From positions 4,216,001 to 4,280,000 of the forward strand of contig CM070911.1 in assembly GCA_036417435.1 (NCBI GenBank): a stretch of 64,000 nt of DNA, given 5' to 3'. The position numbers and the translations under genes are program-made. This document shows, piece by piece, positions 58,056 to 64,000 of the stretch (positions are counted from its first letter, which is position 1; every line of letters starts with the position of its first letter). Under the pieces are notes generated by a model. It saw nothing but the letters and a program-made list of their open reading frames with translations. It had not been told where the DNA came from and did not search any database. This DNA comes from Inia geoffrensis. Taxonomy: Eukaryota > Chordata > Mammalia > Artiodactyla > Iniidae.

Positions 58056-59559
58056 GCTATGTGTTGGCTGGGTCTGGGGATTGTCTTAAGGCTGCGAACA
58101 AGACTTTAAAAAATATTTCGTGTAGTTTCAGTCTCCTTAGTTGAAATCCTGTGTTATCAGTGAGACAAACTATCTCTTTGTTCTGGGAGAAGTGGCTTTT
58201 CTGGGTTAGAGCCCAACCACTGTTCTTTGGAGAACTCCTTGCCCTTGACCTGGGCTTAGTTGTCTTTCCTGGCATCCCAGCCCCTGTGCAGGCCATCTTT
58301 GACAAAAGTGTTGATACAAGACAGCTTGACAAGAAAAATGGAAGCTGGGTTCAGCCTGTGAGCTCTAAATGTACGGAAATCTAGAAGCAGCTAGATGGAC
58401 TGTGTCAGGTTTCAGTGAATAAGGTCAACAGTGTATAAGCCAGTGCACGTCCTCAGCTCACATGGGGGCGCTGGTCCCAATTGTGAAAGAAGAGTGGGCA
58501 GCCATGGGAGGGGCTGGGGCAGAGCAACCCCACCAAGAACACAGGATAGAGATGCCAAGAGCTGACCAGCAGAAGTCAAACCATGTCAGGAAAATGCAGG
58601 TGCTCCCTAGGGGTTCCTTAGGGACCTGAGAGGAGAGCACAGTGATCTTACCTGAACATGGGAAGAAATAAGATGTTCTTTCTCTTTTGTCTCCTCATTC
58701 CATTCTCTTAAAAGCTGACATTAAAAAAAAATAAAAATAAAAATAAATTTATACAGGGAATTCACAACCATTACCTGTTCTCCTTCTCTGTTGAAGACAC
58801 AACCTATATTCTGGGGAGAGACAAACATTGTTGCTGAACCTGGATCAGGAGTAATAGACCCACGTTCTGCTTCCTGTGGGAAGAAAGATCCATCACAGGA
58901 TGATCTCAGAGGACCTCAGTTTTTACCAGGAATTTTCCCTGGTCTATCCCACATATTCCATCCACTTCTTATTTATTAATTGTTTTTCCAAGTAAGTGAC
59001 CAAGCAGGGCAGGTAGTCTGAGAAATAACACTGCATCAGACCTGGTCATTTGAAGTAAAATGAAAAGAGGTACTGGTGTTTTTCTAGCTTTATAAAATTA
59101 TCTATTAAATTATAATGATAGTGAACTTAGGACACACCAGCCAATGATCAAACTTCCAGGGCCAGGTGAAGTATTTCATCCAAGCAAACTGGGAAATACA
59201 ATCCACAGTCTCAAACTGGTCACTATTTTGACCAGTTTCAGACAAATCTGAATATGTTTTCAGTGGTTTTGGTAACCCTCAATTCTTTACTTTGACAGGC
59301 AGAGAGCTTTTGAGCTAAGTCTCAAATTATTTTTGCTTGTCAAATTCTGATCACAAGTTTTTACCTAAATTTGTTATTCTTTCTAAAGTGCACCATTTAA
59401 GGGTATATATATCAGATATCACCATGGCTTTCACTTCTTTCTTAAAAGTTCTATGATTAATCCTTTGTATTAAACATTCTTATTTATAGTTATATCATTG
59501 TCAAATGTTTGAAGAAATGGTTCCATGAGAGAAAACCAATAAAATACAATAATTTTGAA
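58056..59559. other. Unassigned sequence with a small hairpin
   Basis: A 77-codon plus frame (58151-58384) and a 91-codon minus frame (58057-58332) overlap without domains. An AAAAT run sits at 58722-58748. A 10-base perfect inverted repeat lies at 59213-59238. Confidence 0.4.
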
Positions 59560-59740
59560 ATAGATAATATGTGTCAGTTAATTTCATAGGTACTTTGTAG
59601 CCATATACCATCTAATGTGCAAAGAGTTTCTGCAAAAGGTTTGATTATTTTCCTTTTATAGGTTAGAAAATGAAGTTAGGGAGACTTAATGAGAGTCTAG
59701 TAAATCCCAGAGATCAGATTTGAATCCAGATTTTTCTGAC
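59560..59740 (-). mobile_element. MIR SINE relic
   Basis: 'accatctaatgtgcaaagag', 'ttataggttagaaaatgaag' and 'gagatcagatttgaatccag' follow the reverse-complement MIR order, including the tRNA-like part at its end. Confidence 0.65.
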
Positions 59741-60434
59741 TCAAAGATTCTTCTCTTTTCCTCTAAACCTCCTGGTCTTTCTATGAAAATCGATGTTTCT
59801 CTGCAACTAAGTAGAGAGACATTAAGTATGCTTTATTTGGCTTTTTAATAAAAAGGTGCTCTCTTTGATACAGACTTTTGACAAAGATTTATTTTTTTTC
59901 CTCAACTTTAAATGTTGATAAAGCACGGATATGTCTCAAAGGAATATTAAAGTGCTAAGTTTTATTATTCCTAAGAATCTTCAAGTGTATACATCATAGT
60001 GAAAGTATAAATGCCTCATTACTGCTTTTCTTAAAGAAGCCTAAGAATTTGGTAGCTACAGCAGGAATGCATATGTGAATTTTTACTGTGCAACCTCCCA
60101 GGGATCCAATTATATTCCAATAATCACATATAGATATGAGCCATTTAAAAATAAGTCATGAGACTAACATTGTGGCAGAAAGATTTATACCATTTGTCTA
60201 ACTTCAACATGAAAAGTGACTGCCTGCACCCAAGATAGACTAAATAAGTATTAGGGCCCAATGTAAAGTGAAAATATAAGCCTCTTCTTCAAAAAGAATT
60301 AGGAATTTCAAGATAATGAGAGCAGAACGTTAAATCCGACACAGGGTCTTTGACCCTGGGGCTCTGTGTGACTGTGTAGGTCACACACCTTGAAGCTGCC
60401 CTGCCTGACCCTATGAAGAGAGGAGCTGCCTCTT
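59741..60434. other. Unassigned AT-rich sequence
   Basis: Nothing recognised on either strand. Confidence 0.4.
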
Positions 60435-60630
60435 GAACTGAGGTCTAGGACCTGAGTTCAGGTCCAGCATGGTCCTTCCCTCACTCACAGCATCATCAAT
60501 TGACTGCTGGTCTCTGAGCATGTTTCCTCATCTGTATTCTGAGAATAAATATTTCCCTCTTAAGGTTAGTTTTAGGATTAAGATAAGACAATGAGTGCAA
60601 TGTTTGGTCATCAACACTATGTCACACCCA
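60435..60630 (+). mobile_element. MIR SINE
   Basis: 'acctgagttcaggtccagca', 'catgtttcctcatctgtatt' and 'ggattaagataagacaatga' follow the MIR order. Confidence 0.75.
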
Positions 60631-60824
60631 GCATAACTTTTGTCCTTAATAAATTGTGTATATGTTTCAATTATTTTAAAACTGGCCAGAGGAAATGTCA
60701 GAGGGAAAGAAACTAGTGTCTTATTCTCCTTCCCATCCACTATGAGACTTATTATGGTAGCAGCAATAAGTGGGCATGAGAGAATATTTGCTGATTTTCA
60801 CATGGTTTTCTATTTGGTATCTCT

Positions 60825-61035
60825 AATTTTTTTTTTTTTTTTGGAGGTACGCGGGCCTCTCACTGTTGTGGCCTCTCCCATTGCGGAGCACAGGCTCCGG
60901 GTGTACAGGCTAAGCGGCCATGGCTCACGGGCCCTGCTGCTCTGCGGCATGTGGGATCTTCCTGGACCGGGGTATGACCCCGTGTCCCCTGCATGGGCAG
61001 GTGGACTCTCAACCACTGAGCCACCAGGGAAGCCC
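60825..61035 (-). mobile_element. CHR-type SINE
   Basis: Minus-strand SINE with a T-run, 'acgcgggcctctcactgttg' and a 'ccaccagggaagccc' end. The flanks share tggtatct (60815-60822 and 61036-61043) and stay similar for a few more bases. A 214-codon frame (60640-61284) read through it is an artefact. Confidence 0.95.
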
Positions 61036-61050
61036 TGGTATCTTTATTTT

Positions 61051-61569
61051 TATAAAATAAACGTAGGCCTAAAAATTGAAATTCTACTTAATCAATTATT
61101 TTACTCCATTGTTGATCTTTATAAAGTTGCATTTTCTCTTCTATACTCAGCATGCTTTTGGCTATCTTTGCCAATTCCATCTTCTACCAATAAATACAGT
61201 AATTTAAAGAGAAAGAGCAGCAGGCATACAAAATCTTTGCAAGCACAAACCACCTACACTTCGTTTAAACAAAGGTCTTGTTGACTAACACCAACATCTG
61301 TAAACACCAGTATCCTCATTTGTAAAAGGCAGTTCTTGTTTTTGTCCCCCTAATTATGCTCTAACAAATGCTGAAGATTCATGAAGTCCCCTCAAACAGC
61401 CTACAGACTAAGAGGAAGGCAATGGAGGCCAAGGTGGCAGCTTTAAGTATTCTCCACTCCAGGTTCAACACATTGTACATGGGTGAAATACTACCCTAAA
61501 TGTTAACTAGGGTCTTCCAGCCATCCAGCTGTCTCATGCACAATACACTTAACACATCAGGAAAATCGA
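61051..61569. other. Unassigned sequence
   Basis: No repeat or gene recognised. Confidence 0.4.
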
Positions 61570-61980
61570 TGTATTAGTCTGGTAGGGCTACCATTACAAA
61601 TTACCACAGACTAAGTGGCTTAAACAACAGAAATTTATCATCTCCCAGTTCTGTAGACTGGAAGTCCAAGATCAAGGTGTCAGCAGGGTTCCTTCCTTCC
61701 TAGGCTGTGAGGGAGACTGTTCCAGGCTCTCTCCTTAGCTTGTGAATGACCACCTGTTCCCTTGTGTTTTCATGCCATCTTCCCTCTATGTGTGTATGTC
61801 TCCAAATTTCTTCTTCTTATAAGGGCACCAGTCATATTGGACTAAGACCCTCTCTAATGATCTTATTTTGACTTATTACAACTGCAAAGATCTATCTCCA
61901 AATAAAATGATATTCTAAGGTACTAGCGGTGAGGACTTCAGCATGTGAATTTTGAGGGGGACACCTTTCAAGCCATAATA
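61570..61980 (+). mobile_element. MLT1-type solo LTR (ERVL-MaLR)
   Basis: Begins 'tgtattagtctggtagggct' and contains 'accacagactaagtggctta', 'actggaagtccaagatcaag', 'cttataagggcaccagtcat' and a closing 'ttcaagccataa'. It is longer and better kept than the copy at 29874. No internal sequence attached. Confidence 0.9.
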
Positions 61981-62339
61981 TGTCACAGCAGAATCTCCAA
62001 GACTGAAAGGAGTTAACTTTGGCTTTACATTTTCAAAACCCTAATCCTGAATTGGACGGAGGTGTGAGAGGGAAGGACCTAGGTGGATAGGGGAAAAAAA
62101 ACAAAAACAAAAAAAAACCTTTAAAGACACAGTTGGAAGAAAGAGAAAACATTCACAAAGCTGTGATTTAAGGTTCTAGCAGAATTGACAGGAGGTTTGT
62201 AGAATCCAGGGAGAGCACTAGGTTGAGACCCACAGAAGTGGCAAGACATCAGCATAAAGATGGTCATGTCAACAGGTCTTTAGGACCCACTGGGAATTCC
62301 CTCCAATACACCATGACACAGGGGCAGCCAAGAGTGTCT
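61981..62339. other. Unassigned sequence
   Basis: A-rich run at 62094-62118. Nothing else recognised. Confidence 0.4.
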
Positions 62340-62440
62340 CAAAAATAAATTTGTTTGTCTCTTGCCCTCAGTTTCCTCCTCTGTGAAATGAAACAGTTGG
62401 TCCCCAAGGCCTTTAAACCTGAAAGTGCTGTGATCCAAAT
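62340..62440 (+). mobile_element. Possible MIR SINE relic
   Basis: 'ccctcagtttcctcctctgt' and 'gaaatgaaacagttgg' match the MIR core. The flanks are weak. Confidence 0.45.
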
Positions 62441-62929
62441 ATTCACTGTGTCCTATATTGAAAAGCAATGCTATAGATTATTTTCACAATTAGATTTCTC
62501 TTCCATTTAAAAAATTATATCCTAGTGAAAGAAGAGCCTTCCTGTAAACTCAAGCTCTTTCTAGCATCAGCCAAATGAATTAGAACAGCAGGTAGATTAG
62601 TAATCTATTAAGGGAAGTGTTTAATGAATAGATTTAAGGATTCTGGGAGGATGCAAAGAGAATGGCAGATGGCAGGATGGCGCAGTAACACCTAAAAATA
62701 AAACAAGAGAGGGAGAGGGAGAGGGAAAGGGAGAAAGGGAGAGAGAGAGAGCAAGTGAGAAAGAGCAAAAATGAATAATAAAAAGATTCAATAGAGACAA
62801 ACTTTTCTGTGAGCTTTGACAAAGACTCCCTTTTGACTAAATTCTAGCCAGTCCTCTCTGAGCCATCTTCAAGACTAAACCTCAACCTGGGCCTATAAGG
62901 ACCTGAGCAAACATTAACATAGTTTTTAA
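62441..62929. other. Unassigned sequence with a purine tract
   Basis: The stretch 62703-62768 is almost all G and A (GGGAGA-like units). Nothing else recognised. Confidence 0.45.
62703..62768. repeat. (GGGAGA)n purine-rich repeat
   Basis: Units of gagggagaggga grade into a GA run. Only a few pyrimidines interrupt it near the end. Confidence 0.9.
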
Positions 62930-63345
62930 CAACTCAAGGCCACATCCCATGGATGAGCCTGGGCCTCCTTAAAGTGCCTGAAAAGCCTCCAAGCTGCCAG
63001 AAGAGCTGGCTGTGTCGTGCCAGCCTATGCTGATGACAAGGCCCCAAGTCCCAGCTTCTGCCGGAGGGCAGGAGCCCCACTTCAATAAGTGCCAGATGGG
63101 TTTCACATGGGCCAAGCCCCTCTTAGTATTTTGTGTACTTTTCACATCCCTGATGCTCCTGAGCCCCTGCTCCCCTCCCCCACATTCCCCAATTCTCTCT
63201 TTAATACTCCCAGTCACCTCTGTGCAAATGCAAGTGGAGTTCAGTTCATGCTGGCCTCATTCTCTCACTGCAACAGTATATCACTGATTAAAATCTTTCC
63301 TTTCCACTTAAACTAGTGTCCGCCATTGTTTATCTTTGTCTGGGG
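62930..63345 (+). mobile_element. Possible ERV-derived LTR
   Basis: A polyadenylation-type attaaa at 63287-63292 is preceded by 'tgcaaatgcaagtggagttc' and 'ctcattctctcactgcaaca' and followed by a T/G-rich 'tgtccgccattgtttatctt'. This is the look of an LTR R-U5 region. I cannot name the family or fix its ends. Confidence 0.35.
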
Positions 63346-64000
63346 TCAGAGAAAATCAGAGGGCATCATTCTGCTGGAGAGCCTCAGCCTCACAGCATCC
63401 AGACCCAAACTGTATTTCTGTTCAGAAATAGCAGGACCCTGGGAAGACGAAAGTCCAGGCTTCTCCTGGCCATGCATATTGAGTGCACTTCAACCTGGGC
63501 ACAACCTACTTACACTGGACCTGTGACCACAAAGAGGCTTTGTCTTTTATTCTAATAACTTAGGTGTTGTTTTTTCTGTGGTTAGAAGACCAAGAATGGA
63601 GTTGTATTGAGAAATGATTAATAAGAGTAGGACATAAATATTATGATTTCTGTTTTTTTTTTTTTTTTCAACAACTTGATCTAATTGTTTACCTCAGCTA
63701 AATAAAATGAGACATGAAATTGATTCAGGGTCATGTTTATATTGATTTAATGGAAGTAAATTTTCCAGATTTAAAAAGCACAATATATCTGGAGGGAAGA
63801 TAGAAAAGATCCCTCTTGCCTAAGGGAAAAGTAGATTTAACCCACCAAGACACCAGCCTTAACTAATTAGGACACATCCCTGCCTGCTGGAGGCTTGCTA
63901 TGCTTGGGCACAGAACAGTCCCAGAGGCTAGGGATCATGCCCACCATGGCCAGCTCCACAGGAAGACTCACGCTGGCTGGGTGAGTGCTAGCCCCAGAAC
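63346..64000. other. Unassigned sequence
   Basis: Two overlapping plus frames (63316-63555) have no domain. A T-run of about 17 bases lies at 63652-63669. Nothing else recognised up to the window edge. Confidence 0.4.

Noticed and set aside
60640..61284. 214-codon plus-strand frame
   Set aside because: Its middle third is read straight through a minus-strand CHR SINE. The flanks have no homology.
1..64000. CRISPR array, operon, phage or plasmid features
   Set aside because: The window is mammalian nuclear DNA. No regularly spaced short repeats with unique spacers and no bacterial-type gene packing were seen.
1..64000. tRNA, rRNA, snRNA, 7SL or Y RNA genes
   Set aside because: tRNA-like boxes occur only within SINEs and MIRs. 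No U6, 5S, 7SL or Y RNA signature was seen on either strand.

Overview
This window looks like ordinary non-coding nuclear DNA from a whale or dolphin. The main reason is the short interspersed elements. There are ten tRNA-derived SINEs, most with the CHR-type body typical of cetaceans. Their 5' end reads like a broken tRNA gene (ggcttccctggtggcgcagt), and several still have clear target-site duplications. L1 LINE 3' ends of cetartiodactyl type, and older mammalian repeats (MIR, L2, MLT1, a Tigger1 derivative, a hAT element), fit the same reading. The exact species cannot be told from the sequence.

I found no protein-coding gene, exon set, tRNA, rRNA, CRISPR array or operon. The only reading frame with recognisable protein homology is the 3' part of L1 ORF2 in a 5'-truncated L1 at 8892-10974. 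All other open frames are short, sit in repeats or unassigned sequence, and show no domain I recognise. The window is intergenic or deep intronic. There is no pathway here to describe.

Layout. 1-6.3 kb: an L1 3' end with an expanded ATATT microsatellite, MIR and L2 relics, a minus-strand L1 end, a CHR SINE, and a hAT element split by two L1 ends. 6.3-16 kb: unassigned sequence with one 226-codon chance-like frame, then the best-preserved L1, then MIR/L2 relics. 16-26 kb: a SINE, a direct duplication of about 240 bp whose copies lie 1.7 kb apart, a SINE tail, C/T-rich L2-like sequence, an old L1 piece and a TG microsatellite. 26-40 kb: an AT palindrome, several old minus-strand L1 pieces, an MLT1 LTR inserted at a MIR, and an ERV-like LTR. 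40-50 kb: the densest SINE stretch, plus an internally deleted Tigger1 element with its TA target duplication. 50-64 kb: mostly unassigned AT-rich DNA with MIR/L2 relics, two more SINEs, a second MLT1 LTR and a second LTR-like segment.

Repeat family names come from remembered consensus features, not from a database search. Boundaries are exact only where a target-site duplication is quoted. The most useful observations are structural: nested insertions, paired direct repeats, microsatellites growing at fixed places inside L1 copies, and SINEs with clean flanks.
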